Assembly: GCF_021379005.1 (NCBI RefSeq)
Contig: NZ_CP075171.1
Location: forward strand, 2,232,001 to 2,296,000
Reading direction: 5' to 3'
DNA from: Leptodesmis sichuanensis A121
Lineage (GTDB): Bacteria > Cyanobacteriota > Cyanobacteriia > Leptolyngbyales > Leptolyngbyaceae
Length of the DNA: 64,000 nucleotides
Below the pieces are notes generated by a model. The model had not been told where the DNA came from. It did not search any database and was given only the letters and a program-made list of their open reading frames with translations. This document shows, piece after piece, positions 45,769 to 55,150 of this stretch. The translations under genes were made by a program, and so were the position numbers. Position 1 is the first letter of the stretch. Every line of letters begins with the position of its first letter.

Positions 45769-46557
45769 ATGAATTCTGACTCATCTTACTCGCCCCCTGT
45801 TGATCGCCTGCTGACTTACAAGGATTGCCGCAAACTCAAGAAATGGCCCAATTATCCAGAGTTATTCGGATTTACAGCAGAGCACATCCCTGATCTGATC
45901 CGTATGGCCACTGATCCAGCGTTGAACTGGGCAGATTCTGACAGCCTGGAAGTCTGGGCACCGATTCATGCCTGGAGAGCATTGGGGCAACTGCACACAG
46001 AAGCGGCGATCGCTCCCCTTCTGTCAGTTGCCGATGAGTTGGAAGAAAGTGAGTGGTTCGGTGAGGAGCTTCCCGAAGTGTTTGCCCTGATTGGAGCCGC
46101 CGCTATCCAACCCTGCAAAGATTTCCTGGCAGATAACTCCCATCCCTTCCACTCGAGGATCACAGCCGCATTCTGTCTGGAAAAAATTGGTAACACTCAT
46201 CCTGAACTGCGATCAGCGTGTGTGGCGGCTTTGACGGAGCAACTGTCTCACTTTCAAAAAAACTCCCCAGAGCTAAATGGCTTTCTCGTTTCGTATTTGC
46301 TTGATCTCAAGGCGATAGAATCAGCTTCCATAATAGAACAAGCGTTTGCCGCTAAATGGGTCGATGCCAGTATTGCCGGAGACTGGTTGGATGTCCAGTA
46401 CGCGCTGGGCCTGATCTCTCGTGCGGAACTCCGGGAACGCCGTTTTACAGTTGATGCAGAACATCTGGCTGAGAAGGCTACCAACCCGATCGCCGCGCCT
46501 CCCCGTGGGTTTGGGGGAACCGGGAAACTGTCCTCGAAGAAGAGCAAGAAAAAGTAG
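45769..46557 (+). CDS. HEAT-like repeat protein, DUF1186-like
   Basis: A 262-residue helical protein of unknown function. Repeated helices run through WAPIHAWRALGQLHTEAAIAPLLSVADEL, ELPEVFALIGAAAIQPCKDFL, SRITAAFCLEKIGNTHPELRSACVAALTEQL, which look like HEAT/PBS-lyase units. The C-terminus is a basic Lys/Ser tail (SSKKSKKK) after a Gly/Pro stretch. No membrane segment or catalytic motif is visible. Convergent with the invertase gene 94 bases away. Confidence 0.72.
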   Translation: MNSDSSYSPPVDRLLTYKDCRKLKKWPNYPELFGFTAEHIPDLIRMATDPALNWADSDSLEVWAPIHAWRALGQLHTEAAIAPLLSVADELEESEWFGEELPEVFALIGAAAIQPCKDFLADNSHPFHSRITAAFCLEKIGNTHPELRSACVAALTEQLSHFQKNSPELNGFLVSYLLDLKAIESASIIEQAFAAKWVDASIAGDWLDVQYALGLISRAELRERRFTVDAEHLAEKATNPIAAPPRGFGGTGKLSSKKSKKK

Positions 46558-46651
46558 CGGCTATCGCCTGAACGTACCCGATATGAATCGTCCTTTCCCT
46601 TGAGTTTTTTGCAACCCAATGGTTTAGGTTCTGTTTTGATCACAGAGAGTA

Positions 46652-48058
46652 TCAACCCTCGCGAAAATAGCACAGCCATTCCAGCATCTCCGGGTCTTCG
46701 TCAAAGCTGAGGAGGGAAAGTTTATCCGGATGCTCCAGGAATTCACGGGCCAGGAGGTAGCCTGCAATCGTCCAGGTCTGAAATTTACGGCAGGCTTTTC
46801 CCACCAGGCGACCATTTCTGCCATCGTAGTATTCGGCCCACTCATCTTCACTGAGGCGACGTTCCGCCACTTCGATCGCTCTCCAGGCCAGATCGGTGCG
46901 TCCTGTTTTTTGGGCCGCCGCTGCTAAGGGCCAGAGCAAGACGGGCCAGTTGCCGCCATTGTGATACGACCAGGGAACATTTTTGGGGTCACAGCCTGTG
47001 AGAATCTTCCATTCCAGATCTTCCACTGCCGGAAAGCAGATTTTCATCGGCATATAGCCCACCAGATCCGACCAGCGTTGCTCAATCAACTCCATAATTG
47101 AGTGGGATTCGTGATCGCTGGCCAGGGACGACACCACTGCCATCAAATTACCCAGGGTAAAAAAGCGAAAATCCATCTGCGCTGGCCCCAAATTTCCCGC
47201 CAGGTAGCCTCCTGTTTCTGGTATCCATTCGGTCAACCAATCGGGAATAGAGTCAGGGTAAATATTGAACTTGTTGATGGCGGTTTCGCCAAACTCCTCG
47301 CCTCGATAGCGATAAATGTCATTCAATCGCTTTAAATCAATCCAGTAGTACTCCCGGATGTGGTAATTCAACACACTCAGACGTTGGTTGACAATCTGCC
47401 GAAACACATCTCCACGTCGTCCGGGAGCCAGTAATTCCCGTGCCGATCGCAAGGCGGCATAGAACAAGGCTTGAATTTCTAAGGGATGCCCGTACACTCC
47501 CATGCGGCGATCGATCATAAAGGCCCCATCAGGAACTAGCATGGTGGGATACATATCAAAGCGATCGGCCAGACACAGTTTCAAAATCAGCATCATGCCC
47601 TGCTGAAATTCCGGTCGGTGGGCCAGATCAATGTCTCCTGTTGCCTGTACATAAGCCCGTAGCAGAATCAGCCACCAGAGACAGGAATCGACTGGAGTGA
47701 CACGCCCGATCGCGTGCTCCCCAAAATCGGCAATTAAAAACTGTTCGCCATCCTGATGCTTCACTTTAAAGCTGGCGGGCATCAATCCCTGTCCAGCATT
47801 GAAGCAGTCCATCTGCTTATCGCTACTCTGTAAGGTCAGGGTTTCAATTAAAAAATTGCGGACAATCTCACTCTGCCCCTTGATCAAAAACAGTAACGCA
47901 CAGGGCACAAAATCCCGCATAAAGCACTGATCATAATTGAGGGCTTCCACATAGGGATCTTGGGCCGCTACAGTGCCTACAGCCCGTCCCCGGTAATAAA
48001 CCACTGACTTTTCCAACAGGTTCCACGCTTCTTTTACGAGATAACTCGTCGATATCAT
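46652..48058 (-). CDS. Alkaline/neutral invertase (GH100)
   Basis: A 468-residue cytosolic enzyme that splits sucrose into glucose and fructose. The family core is visible: [39 protein letters not shown]-like (TPVDSCLWW, with the active-site Asp), [24 protein letters not shown] and a C-terminal [30 protein letters not shown]. The fold is an alpha/alpha barrel. ATG 48058 is preferred over an in-frame codon at 48106. It follows an 849-base gap. It probably works in sucrose turnover, as in other cyanobacteria; no sucrose synthesis gene is adjacent. Confidence 0.94.
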   Translation of the reverse strand: MISTSYLVKEAWNLLEKSVVYYRGRAVGTVAAQDPYVEALNYDQCFMRDFVPCALLFLIKGQSEIVRNFLIETLTLQSSDKQMDCFNAGQGLMPASFKVKHQDGEQFLIADFGEHAIGRVTPVDSCLWWLILLRAYVQATGDIDLAHRPEFQQGMMLILKLCLADRFDMYPTMLVPDGAFMIDRRMGVYGHPLEIQALFYAALRSARELLAPGRRGDVFRQIVNQRLSVLNYHIREYYWIDLKRLNDIYRYRGEEFGETAINKFNIYPDSIPDWLTEWIPETGGYLAGNLGPAQMDFRFFTLGNLMAVVSSLASDHESHSIMELIEQRWSDLVGYMPMKICFPAVEDLEWKILTGCDPKNVPWSYHNGGNWPVLLWPLAAAAQKTGRTDLAWRAIEVAERRLSEDEWAEYYDGRNGRLVGKACRKFQTWTIAGYLLAREFLEHPDKLSLLSFDEDPEMLEWLCYFREG

Positions 48059-48199
48059 TGCTACAGTGTCCTTAGTAGTAACCAAACTTAAAAACTGATT
48101 TCCCAAATCCTGAAACTGCCCTCTCTATCAGCCTGTTGCTCCTACAACACACCTCAAAAGAGACCAGTTTCTTATCAGTCCCTAAAAATTACGAAATTC

Positions 48200-48269
48200 A
48201 ACCAAGTCCAGCGAGAGAACGGTCGTTTTCCGATAAAAGAAACTACGGTTCTGGACTTGGACCAGGTTC
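48200..48269 (-). repeat. 65-bp imperfect palindromic repeat, copy C
   Basis: The arms ccaagtccag (near 48202) and ctggacttgg (near 48251) are exact inverses around gagaacggtcgttttccgat. It has the same orientation as copy B and is the most symmetric of the family. It lies in the leader of the invertase gene. Confidence 0.75.
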
Positions 48270-48338
48270 AAATAGCAGCCCTAAGTAGATCGGTGGAAAT
48301 CAACTCTGGATAAAACTGTCATGAGTCATGAGTTCCCA

Positions 48339-48369
48339 TAGGGTGCTGTTAGCGCCAGCGTAATGCACC
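48339..48369 (+). repeat. Dispersed ggatg-type hairpin repeat
   Basis: tagggtgctgttagcgccag then cgtaatgcacc: the arms gggtgctgtta and taatgcacc are partly complementary. Related copies are at 27853-27885 and 10081-10110. Confidence 0.5.
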
Positions 48370-48635
48370 GATCAAATGGGAATCACCTGTTATGTCATTA
48401 CAGCTAATGGCTAAGAATCAATAGCGATCATGATTCTGAATTGTGTCAGTCCACAGATCGTGAATCAATTAAAACAACACCCTGGTCTTTAAAAAAAGAA
48501 TTCTCCTGACCTCTGAAACTAGAGGGCTGAGGGTAGGAGCAGTTGGAAGTAGACCAGAAAGAAAGGCGATTCGTCTATCTGCATCACTGTACAGGTAAAC
48601 ACCTCTTTCTTCCGGAGGAAATGCACCTTCTCACT

Positions 48636-48666
48636 CTAAGCTAATGGGTTTCCCCGTTGAGCTTAG
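48636..48666 (+). other. Strong hairpin in the long intergenic region
   Basis: ctaagctaatggg pairs with cccgttgagcttag across a tttc loop, with one bulge and one G-U. The stem has 13 pairs. No T-tract follows, so it is a structured RNA candidate rather than an obvious terminator. Confidence 0.5.
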
Positions 48667-48907
48667 TAAATTCTTAGTAAGGGAGTGGGGAGGAATAGCA
48701 AGAAACTGATGAAGATTGATAGAAACGGGACGAGGAGAGTTGAGAACTCAGGTTCTCGGCTTTCTGCTGGTTCAGCATCAAGATTTTGTAATGTGTGACA
48801 GAAATCACGGCGATCGCCTCTGAACATCACAGGCAAACTGCCCTCAACATCACCAATCAGGCTGGACAATCACCGGATACTAAAGGAGTCGAGTTCCCCC
48901 GTCACCT

Positions 48908-49096
48908 ATGTCTACCCATCGTTTTCCTGTTATGTCCCTGGAACAAGTGGTTAATCGGATTTTGACTTCTCGCCAAATCACCCACGAAGATCAGCATTTG
49001 TTACTCCTGTGCAGGACGCTCACCCCGCAGGAGGAAGTATTGATCGATCGAGTCTTTGATAAATTGCATCGGGGATTGCTCAAGGTAGTGGATTAA
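48908..49096 (+). CDS. Small conserved cyanobacterial protein, unknown function
   Basis: A 62-residue helical protein, MSLEQVVNRILTSRQITHEDQHLLLL and LTPQEEVLIDRVFDKLHRGLLKVVD. It resembles short cyanobacterial proteins that share the SLEQVVNRIL...ITxxDQ...LVDRVF...G.LKVVD pattern. The start may be ATG 48908 or ATG 48932 (MSLEQ). There is no signal or membrane segment. It ends 4 bases inside the end of convergent ggt. The role is unknown. Confidence 0.7.
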   Translation: MSTHRFPVMSLEQVVNRILTSRQITHEDQHLLLLCRTLTPQEEVLIDRVFDKLHRGLLKVVD

Positions 49097-50820
49097 AAGC
49101 CATAGGCTACCCCTTCGCCGCGTGGATCCGCCGCTCCTTTTAATATCCCCTCCGGTGTTCGGACGATCGCATTGGCATTGCCCCACCCCGAGCGCTCTTG
49201 AATTCGCTGCCCTCGCCGCTGCAACTCTGCCAGGGTCAACGGATCAAAGCCAAACGTTTCAACCATCACTTGATCCGGCAACCATTGATGATGCAGTCGA
49301 GGAGACGCTACTGCCCGTTGCCCATCCATGCCGTAAACCAGCACATTCAAGACAATTTGCAAAACAGTTGTAATAATTGTGCTGCCACCCGGAGAACCTG
49401 TAACCAGTCGCAGTTGCCCCTGTTCTGTGACGATCGTGGGGGTCATGCTGGACAGAGGTGTTTTACCGGGGGCGATCGCATTGGCATCTCCACCCACTAA
49501 GCCAAAGGCATTGGGCACATCCGGAGCCGCTGCAAAATCATCCATTTCGTTATTCAACACAATTCCCGTTCCAGGCGTGACAATTCCTGCCCCAAAGGAG
49601 AGGTTTACAGTAAAGGTGAGGCTGACGGCATTCCCCAACTTGTCCACCACACTCAGATGACTGGTATCGCCCGATTCCTTGGAGTGATTCAGTCGTTGTA
49701 TTAAAGCCGGATCCGCCGCCTGAACCTGACTGGAAGGACGGGCCTGCCGCAGATTAATTTCCTGGCGGCGCTGCTGTCCATAGGCGGGACTGATCAGGGC
49801 AGCTACCGGAACTTTTACGAAGTCTGGATCGCCCAGGTATCTGGCCCGATCGGCGTAGGCAATTCGCATCGTTTCAATTAGCAGATGTAAAGCATCGGGA
49901 CTGTGCCAACCCCAACCCTTTAAATCCGTATCCCCAATCATGTTCAGCATTTGCAACAGATGCACGCCGCCCGAAGAGGGAGGGGGCATGGAACACACGC
50001 GGGCCATGCGAAACATACCGCAGACGGCTTCCCGCCAGATGGGACGGTATCGTTGCAAGTCCTGCAAAGTGATTAAGCCACCATTGGCCTGCATATCCTG
50101 GGCAATCGCCTGAGCAATCCATCCCTGATAAAAACTTTGTGGATTCTGAGCGATCGCTTGCAAGGTTTTGGCTAAATCCTGCTGGATCAACGTTTCCCCA
50201 ACCTGCAAAGGGTTGCCATTCCGGGTAAAAATCTTACGGGCGGCGGGATTTTGTTGCAGCGTCTGTTGACGGACGATCGCGGCAGCCATGCGGGGACTGA
50301 CGAGAAAGCCCTGATCAGCCAGCGCGATCGCGGGTTGCACCAGCGTTTTCCAGGGTAACTTTCCGTACTGACGATGCACTTCATACAACCCAGCCACCGT
50401 CCCTGGTACTCCCACAGCCAGATACCCATCCGTACTTAAGTTGGGGCGTACCTTGCCCTGAGCATCCAGGTACATATTGCGAGTTGCGGCCAGAGGTGCC
50501 CGTTCGCGAAAATCTAAGGCTTTGATGGCTCCTGTCTGGCCCGATCGCAACAGCAAAAATCCTCCACCCCCAATTCCCGCTGAGTAAGGCTCGGTCACTG
50601 AAATGGCAAAGGTGGTAGCCACAGCAGCATCCACAGCATTGCCTCCTGCTTTGAGCATTTGCAGGCCAGCCGCACTGGCCAGCGGGTGAGCCGACACCAC
50701 CATTCCCTGCTTGCCCTGGTTTAAAGCAGGTGAGTCTTGGGCTGGTGAAGGAAAGGGTAAAAGGACGGTTGAGCAAACCAGTGTAACGGAGAAGCAACCC
50801 AGCCGGACGAGGAATTTCAT
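49093..50820 (-). CDS. ggt: Gamma-glutamyltranspeptidase
   Basis: A 575-residue exported Ntn-hydrolase that cleaves gamma-glutamyl bonds such as in glutathione. A signal peptide (FLVRLGCFSVTLVCSTVLLPFPSPAQ) is followed by the large subunit, starting KQGMVVSAHPLASAAGLQMLKAGGNAVDAAVATTF. The catalytic Thr386 is the first residue after self-cleavage (SGDTSHLSVVDKLGNAVS). The gamma-glutamate-binding motif MGGPGG-like is replaced by GSPGGSTIITTVLQ, as in the family. The in-frame codon at 50940 would add 40 poorly conserved residues; ATG 50820 is preferred. Confidence 0.95.
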   Translation of the reverse strand: MKFLVRLGCFSVTLVCSTVLLPFPSPAQDSPALNQGKQGMVVSAHPLASAAGLQMLKAGGNAVDAAVATTFAISVTEPYSAGIGGGGFLLLRSGQTGAIKALDFRERAPLAATRNMYLDAQGKVRPNLSTDGYLAVGVPGTVAGLYEVHRQYGKLPWKTLVQPAIALADQGFLVSPRMAAAIVRQQTLQQNPAARKIFTRNGNPLQVGETLIQQDLAKTLQAIAQNPQSFYQGWIAQAIAQDMQANGGLITLQDLQRYRPIWREAVCGMFRMARVCSMPPPSSGGVHLLQMLNMIGDTDLKGWGWHSPDALHLLIETMRIAYADRARYLGDPDFVKVPVAALISPAYGQQRRQEINLRQARPSSQVQAADPALIQRLNHSKESGDTSHLSVVDKLGNAVSLTFTVNLSFGAGIVTPGTGIVLNNEMDDFAAAPDVPNAFGLVGGDANAIAPGKTPLSSMTPTIVTEQGQLRLVTGSPGGSTIITTVLQIVLNVLVYGMDGQRAVASPRLHHQWLPDQVMVETFGFDPLTLAELQRRGQRIQERSGWGNANAIVRTPEGILKGAADPRGEGVAYGF

Positions 50821-51050
50821 TTGCCGATCGCGCGTGTCAAAAATCAGGATAATCCTTTCCACCCTACACCCGAAAGGAATTAGGGAATCAGAAGGTCTAG
50901 ATGTTCTCCAGGAAGTTGGCTGAAAAGGTATTGATGACACCGATTTGATTCGGGAATGGGTTTTGGAACGGGTTCGTACTGTGTGATCACCTGTGATAGT
51001 GTAGTCGCGGCATAGCAGTTCATATGCAGCGACAGGAGTTTAGTTGAATA

Positions 51051-52472
51051 ATGGCGCAAGGCTTGGAGCATGAGGCGCAAGGTAAGACAATCGCGGTATC
51101 CAGACCCTTACTCTGGATGGTGGTCGTCAGCACGGTAATTTTGTTGGTGTGCAGCAGTGTACGTCATCTGCTGTTTCAGTCGAATGCCTGGGATCTGGGA
51201 ATTTTTGATCAACCTCTCTATCTCCTTAGTCAAGGGTTGCCACCGATTTCAACGATCGTCAATGTGCATATTTTGGGCGACCATGCGGCCTGGATTTTTT
51301 ATCCCCTGTCGTTGCTGTATCGGATTTACCCCAGTGTGTACTGGTTATTTGCCGTGCAGGCGATCGCGCTCTCAGTCGGAGCCATCCCCACCTGGCATCT
51401 GGCACGACAGGCAGGATTGAAGGAAGGGGTAGCGAATGCGATCGCGGCAGCTTACCTGCTCTACCCCCTGATTTTCAACCTGAACCTGTTTGATTTTCAT
51501 CCCGAAGTGATCGCCCTGCCCCTGGTATTGAACGCAATTTGGGCCGCACGAGCTGATCAAATTGGTTGGTTTACACTCTGTATCTGGATTGCTCTGGGAT
51601 GTCGAGATGCCTTATCGCTCACAATTGCCGCCATGGGCTTGTGGTTGTGGGTATTTGAAAAACGGCGAGTGTGTGGCGCGATCGCTGGCTTGTCTGGCCT
51701 GGTCTGGTTCATCATTGCCACTCGGATTATCTTGCCTCACTTCCAGCCTGCCGGAATTCTAGGACTGTCCTACTATGCCGAATTTGGCCGCTCGATTCCC
51801 GAAATTATCACCAATTTGATCCTGCGACCTGATTTGGTACTCAAGCGATTGCTGACTCTGGCGAATCTGGAATACTTGCTGCTCTTGTTTGCGCCTCTGG
51901 GTTGGGGATTGTCTCTAGCTCACTTCTCACCTCTGGTAGCCGCCTTGCCGCAATTGGCATTGAATCTGATTTCTGATAGTGCTGTGCAGAAGAATTTGAT
52001 CCATCAATATTCCCTGCCGATTCTGCCATTTCTCATCGTGATGGTGATCGCATCTCTGGCCGACCAACGCTCCTGGATTCACAAACCCCGCCATATCCTA
52101 CTGTGGGCCTTAGCGGGATTTGTGGCACTGGCTCAGATTCCTCTATTTGGCAGCCGCTATCTCAGCACGTTGGATACCTGGTCAGCCAGCCGTACTGCGA
52201 TCGCCCAAATCACTACTCCAGACCCAGTTCTGGCCCCTGCCGCTCTGGTGCCCCATCTTTCTCACCGACTCCTGATTCACGCGATCGGTACTTCCGCAAC
52301 CATACCTCTTAACAATTACACCTATATTCTATTGAATGCCCGTCATCCCGGTAAAACCAGTAATTCCGACGTAGTCAACCAGTTAATTCAGCAAGCCAAC
52401 CGTGATCCTGATTTTCAACTCTGCTATCATCAGGATGATGTGTATTTGTTCAACCGACACACCAGATCCTAG
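51051..52472 (+). CDS. DUF2079 polytopic membrane protein
   Basis: A 473-residue membrane protein with about 11 helices and a conserved early LFQSNAWDLGIFDQPLYLLSQGLPP. The family resembles GT-C glycosyltransferases but no activity is known. NLFDFHPEVIALPLVLNAI and SLAHFSPLVAALPQLALNLI are further landmarks. It shares about 230 bases of upstream sequence with divergent ggt. It is convergent with the next membrane protein, only 18 bases away. Confidence 0.88.
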   Translation: MAQGLEHEAQGKTIAVSRPLLWMVVVSTVILLVCSSVRHLLFQSNAWDLGIFDQPLYLLSQGLPPISTIVNVHILGDHAAWIFYPLSLLYRIYPSVYWLFAVQAIALSVGAIPTWHLARQAGLKEGVANAIAAAYLLYPLIFNLNLFDFHPEVIALPLVLNAIWAARADQIGWFTLCIWIALGCRDALSLTIAAMGLWLWVFEKRRVCGAIAGLSGLVWFIIATRIILPHFQPAGILGLSYYAEFGRSIPEIITNLILRPDLVLKRLLTLANLEYLLLLFAPLGWGLSLAHFSPLVAALPQLALNLISDSAVQKNLIHQYSLPILPFLIVMVIASLADQRSWIHKPRHILLWALAGFVALAQIPLFGSRYLSTLDTWSASRTAIAQITTPDPVLAPAALVPHLSHRLLIHAIGTSATIPLNNYTYILLNARHPGKTSNSDVVNQLIQQANRDPDFQLCYHQDDVYLFNRHTRS

Positions 52473-52490
52473 AACTCGGAGTTCTGATGC

Positions 52491-53981
52491 CTACCGCTTC
52501 TCAAATTGATACAGATAAAAGTTCTCTACCTTGACAATGCCTCGATCGAAGCGGGCCAGTTCTTGCAAATTCCAACCAGGTAGTGAAGGTAGCGGCTCCT
52601 GGAGGGGAAAATTTAAGACAAATACAGCTTTCTCAACACCGGGTTGACGCACTACCCGCTCTAAATACTGTTGGGGGGAGAGCCGCTGGGAAGAGTTATC
52701 AGAGCTAATGTAAGTACCCATACGATCGCGTTCTGGATAGAAAATGGGCTGATCCAGATGTCCCGATACGGATTGGGTAAATACATCAATGCCGCCTGCA
52801 ATCAAGGAGCGATCGAGTTGCTGACGGCGCAGGTATTGGGCAACCGCTTTTGCCTCCGAAAAGGGATGGAATAAATCCATCGTGTAGGCGTACACTCCCG
52901 CAATCACCTGTACCACTAGAACCACTGTGACAAATTGGCGGCGGTAGCGATCGAAAAACCTCAAAACGGGATGGGGGGCAAGACGGTCAGAGTCTGAAGC
53001 AGGGATTTCCTGGCTTAACCAGAGACAGGCGATAAACAGAATGAAAATATGACCGAGATGCCGCATTAATCCTGTCCACAGGCTGTGAAACAGCAGGATT
53101 TCAGTGAGATTAAACAGGTAGAGAAACAGAATCAGTGGACGACGATAAAACAGAGCAATCGAAAATCCCAGAGGAAGCCAACTCAGGGCAGCCGCAAAGC
53201 CATCGTCAATCATGTTGCTATTCCAGAAGCGCAAGGTCAGTCCCGGCATGGGAAAGTACGCTCGCCACAGGTTTGCGATCGCCGATACCACCTGATTCAG
53301 TTTCACGCCCTGACTCAGCACTGATAGAGAACCAGCCTGAGCCGGAGGTGGAATATTTTGCACCACAGACAGCATGAATCCCACAGCCACAATCAGCAAG
53401 CTGCCAGCTATATCCCATTTACGGTTGAGAGTTGGTTTACCTGACCAGATTGCCAGAAGATATTCCAGAACCAGCAGGACAATCAGGGCGATCGCGGTCA
53501 TGCGACTGTAAAAGTTGATATTCGTCAACACCGCTAACAGAATTGCCAGCGGGAAGTAACGGCGTTTGCGGGTGGGAAATAGCACGCAGAACAGAAAGAT
53601 CAGTAACACACCCAGCCCATAGTTGCGGCTGATTAGAGAGTATTCAAATAGCAAAAAATACCCAAAGACCAGTAATGTTTTTTGCCCACGGGTAAAGGGT
53701 GAATACTGAACCAGCAGGAACACAGCCCCAGTCGCGATCAGAATATGCAGCAATTGCATCGCCAGAGGCTCACGAGTCAGACGACTGAGGCCGAATAGCA
53801 AGATTCCCCATAACCAGGGATGCATATATTCAAATCGCAACGTCTGAATCAAATCACCCAGCGTAGCATTATCGCGAGCAATCATCCAGAACATCAACTC
53901 ATCACTCCACATCTCATGGTTGAGAATACCGATGAGACTGAGGAGGAAAAATACTAAGGTGATGAGGAGGGAGTAAGGCAC
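52491..53981 (-). CDS. Polytopic membrane protein, GT-C-like
   Basis: A 496-residue protein with about 11 helices. The early NHEMWSDELMFWMIARDN fits the Asp/Glu loop near the first helix of GT-C glycosyltransferases such as the PMT/ArnT type. A soluble C-terminal domain follows (VAQYLRRQQLDRSLIAGGIDVFTQS), then a short end. A sugar-transfer role is inferred from fold-level features, not from a proven motif. It faces the DUF2079 gene. Confidence 0.72.
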   Translation of the reverse strand: MPYSLLITLVFFLLSLIGILNHEMWSDELMFWMIARDNATLGDLIQTLRFEYMHPWLWGILLFGLSRLTREPLAMQLLHILIATGAVFLLVQYSPFTRGQKTLLVFGYFLLFEYSLISRNYGLGVLLIFLFCVLFPTRKRRYFPLAILLAVLTNINFYSRMTAIALIVLLVLEYLLAIWSGKPTLNRKWDIAGSLLIVAVGFMLSVVQNIPPPAQAGSLSVLSQGVKLNQVVSAIANLWRAYFPMPGLTLRFWNSNMIDDGFAAALSWLPLGFSIALFYRRPLILFLYLFNLTEILLFHSLWTGLMRHLGHIFILFIACLWLSQEIPASDSDRLAPHPVLRFFDRYRRQFVTVVLVVQVIAGVYAYTMDLFHPFSEAKAVAQYLRRQQLDRSLIAGGIDVFTQSVSGHLDQPIFYPERDRMGTYISSDNSSQRLSPQQYLERVVRQPGVEKAVFVLNFPLQEPLPSLPGWNLQELARFDRGIVKVENFYLYQFEKR

Positions 53982-53985
53982 GGGG

Positions 53986-54020
53986 GATTAGGGATTAGGA
54001 ATTAGGAATTAGGAATTAGG
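53986..54020 (+). repeat. Five tandem 7-bp repeats (gattagg/aattagg)
   Basis: Units at 53986, 53993, 54000, 54007 and 54014: two gattagg followed by three aattagg. This is a minisatellite between two minus-strand genes, likely made by slippage. Confidence 0.85.
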
Positions 54021-54027
54021 GGTTTCC

Positions 54028-54098
54028 GTAGGGTGGGCACTGTCTACAAAGCCTTACTTTGGAGGGCTTTACGAAATCAAGGCCAGTGCCCACCTTAC
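54028..54098. repeat. 71-bp MITE-like hairpin element
   Basis: The ends gtagggtgggcactg (54028-54042) and cagtgcccaccttac (54084-54098) are inverted with one mismatch in 15. Inside, aaagcctt and agggcttt form a second stem. It overlaps the stop of the epimerase gene and could act as its 3' hairpin. Confidence 0.7.
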
Positions 54099-55072
54099 TG
54101 GGAGTTGCTGTAAAAGCGAGAATGAATGATTTCTTTGAGGACGGTTTCGGGCGATCGCGGGTGCCATCCCAGTTGCTGTCTGGCTTTGGTGGCATCGACG
54201 CGGACGCAGCGATCGTACACATAATGCACTCGTTCTCGGCTGAGGGGAGGTTGCCAGGAGAATAGCCGTCCGATCGGATCTAAGACATTTCCTGCCAGAC
54301 GGACAAGTGCTTCTGGGGCTTCTGCGGGAACTGGAATGCCTGTTTCCTGGCTGAGAATCTCGAACATTTCGCGGGTGGTCAAATCTCCGGCAGAAATGAT
54401 GTAATGCTCACCGGGTTGGGCCTTTTCTACGGCTAACAGCATGGCCAGTGCCAGGTCATCCACATGCACAATTCCGGTGACTCGCTGACCTCCGGCCCAT
54501 AGTTTCAATTTGCCCTGGAGGAAAGACTTGAGGACGGGGCCAAAGTGGGGATCATCGGTTCCAAAAATCCCAGAAGGTAGTATGCTCACAGTATGAAAGC
54601 CTTCCCTTGCGGCCTGGTCTACCAGTTGCTGGGCTTCGTACTTGGTGCGATCGTAAGCGGAAGAAAAGCCCTGTTGTTGCCGCTGGAAGGTTTCATTGAC
54701 TGCTTTTCCTGCTGTGTCACCAAAGATGCCAATGGTGCTGCAATAAATCAATTTTTCCACTCCGATCTGGCGGGCAGTGTCGATCACAGCACGGGTTCCT
54801 GCCACATTCACCCGCTCCATTTCCGGCTCATTCACAAGGCCCAACTCGACATAAGCCGCCGTGTGGAATACCACATCCACGCCCTGCATGGCTGTTTTTA
54901 GGGCGTTCCGATCGGTAATATCTCCTTCCACCAACTGCACCGGAAGTCCCGCCAGACGAGAGCGATCGCTCGATCGACGCACCAATCCCACAACTTGATT
55001 TCCCTGCTGACTCAACAGCTTCACCAGATGGGATCCAGTAAATCCATTCGCTCCCGTAACCAGAGTTTTCAT
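54095..55072 (-). CDS. NAD(P)-dependent epimerase/dehydratase (extended SDR, HpnA-like)
   Basis: A 325-residue extended SDR. The dinucleotide-binding TGANGFTGSH lies at 7-16, the catalytic YxxxK is YDRTK (near 140-144) with Ser/Thr upstream (YCSTIGIFG), and the domain continues to RQQLGWHPRSPETVLKEI. The closest-looking group is the dihydroflavonol-reductase-like sugar epimerases associated with hopanoid genes, but no hopanoid gene is here. The substrate is unknown. Upstream a half-copy of the palindromic repeat separates it from proC. Confidence 0.88.
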   Translation of the reverse strand: MKTLVTGANGFTGSHLVKLLSQQGNQVVGLVRRSSDRSRLAGLPVQLVEGDITDRNALKTAMQGVDVVFHTAAYVELGLVNEPEMERVNVAGTRAVIDTARQIGVEKLIYCSTIGIFGDTAGKAVNETFQRQQQGFSSAYDRTKYEAQQLVDQAAREGFHTVSILPSGIFGTDDPHFGPVLKSFLQGKLKLWAGGQRVTGIVHVDDLALAMLLAVEKAQPGEHYIISAGDLTTREMFEILSQETGIPVPAEAPEALVRLAGNVLDPIGRLFSWQPPLSRERVHYVYDRCVRVDATKARQQLGWHPRSPETVLKEIIHSRFYSNSQ

Positions 55073-55109
55073 CCAGATTTCCTTTCCGTTAGAACCCTTG
55101 GCATTGTAG

Positions 55110-55148
55110 ATCGGGATCGGGGCGTTCTCTAGCTGGACTTGGTTTAAC
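55110..55148 (+). repeat. 65-bp palindromic repeat, half-copy E
   Basis: gatcgggatcggggcgttct then ctagctggacttggttta matches the right half of copy A. It lies between proC and the epimerase. Confidence 0.6.
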
Positions 55149-55150
55149 TC

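Larger units (their letters stand above)
48059..48907. other. 849-bp non-coding region with several repeat elements and a strong hairpin
   Basis: No large coding sequence is recognised. In order it holds copy C of the palindromic repeat (48200-48269), a ggatg-type hairpin (48339-48369), AT-rich DNA, then a 31-base hairpin ctaagctaatggg...cccgttgagcttag (48636-48666). Just ahead of the hairpin a ggagg site precedes atgcaccttctc (48621), which would give a seven-codon frame. A small RNA or leader is possible but not shown. Confidence 0.4.

Noticed and set aside
48480-48700. Candidate for 6S RNA, SRP RNA or RNase P RNA in the long gap
   Set aside because: None of the conserved cores (GGAAGGAAGCAGCC-like for SRP, GAGGAAAGTCC for RNase P) is present; only one isolated hairpin supports an RNA.
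54095-55072. Hopanoid sugar epimerase (hpnA) as a firm name
   Set aside because: Only fold-level resemblance and no hopanoid gene nearby; left as a general SDR epimerase.
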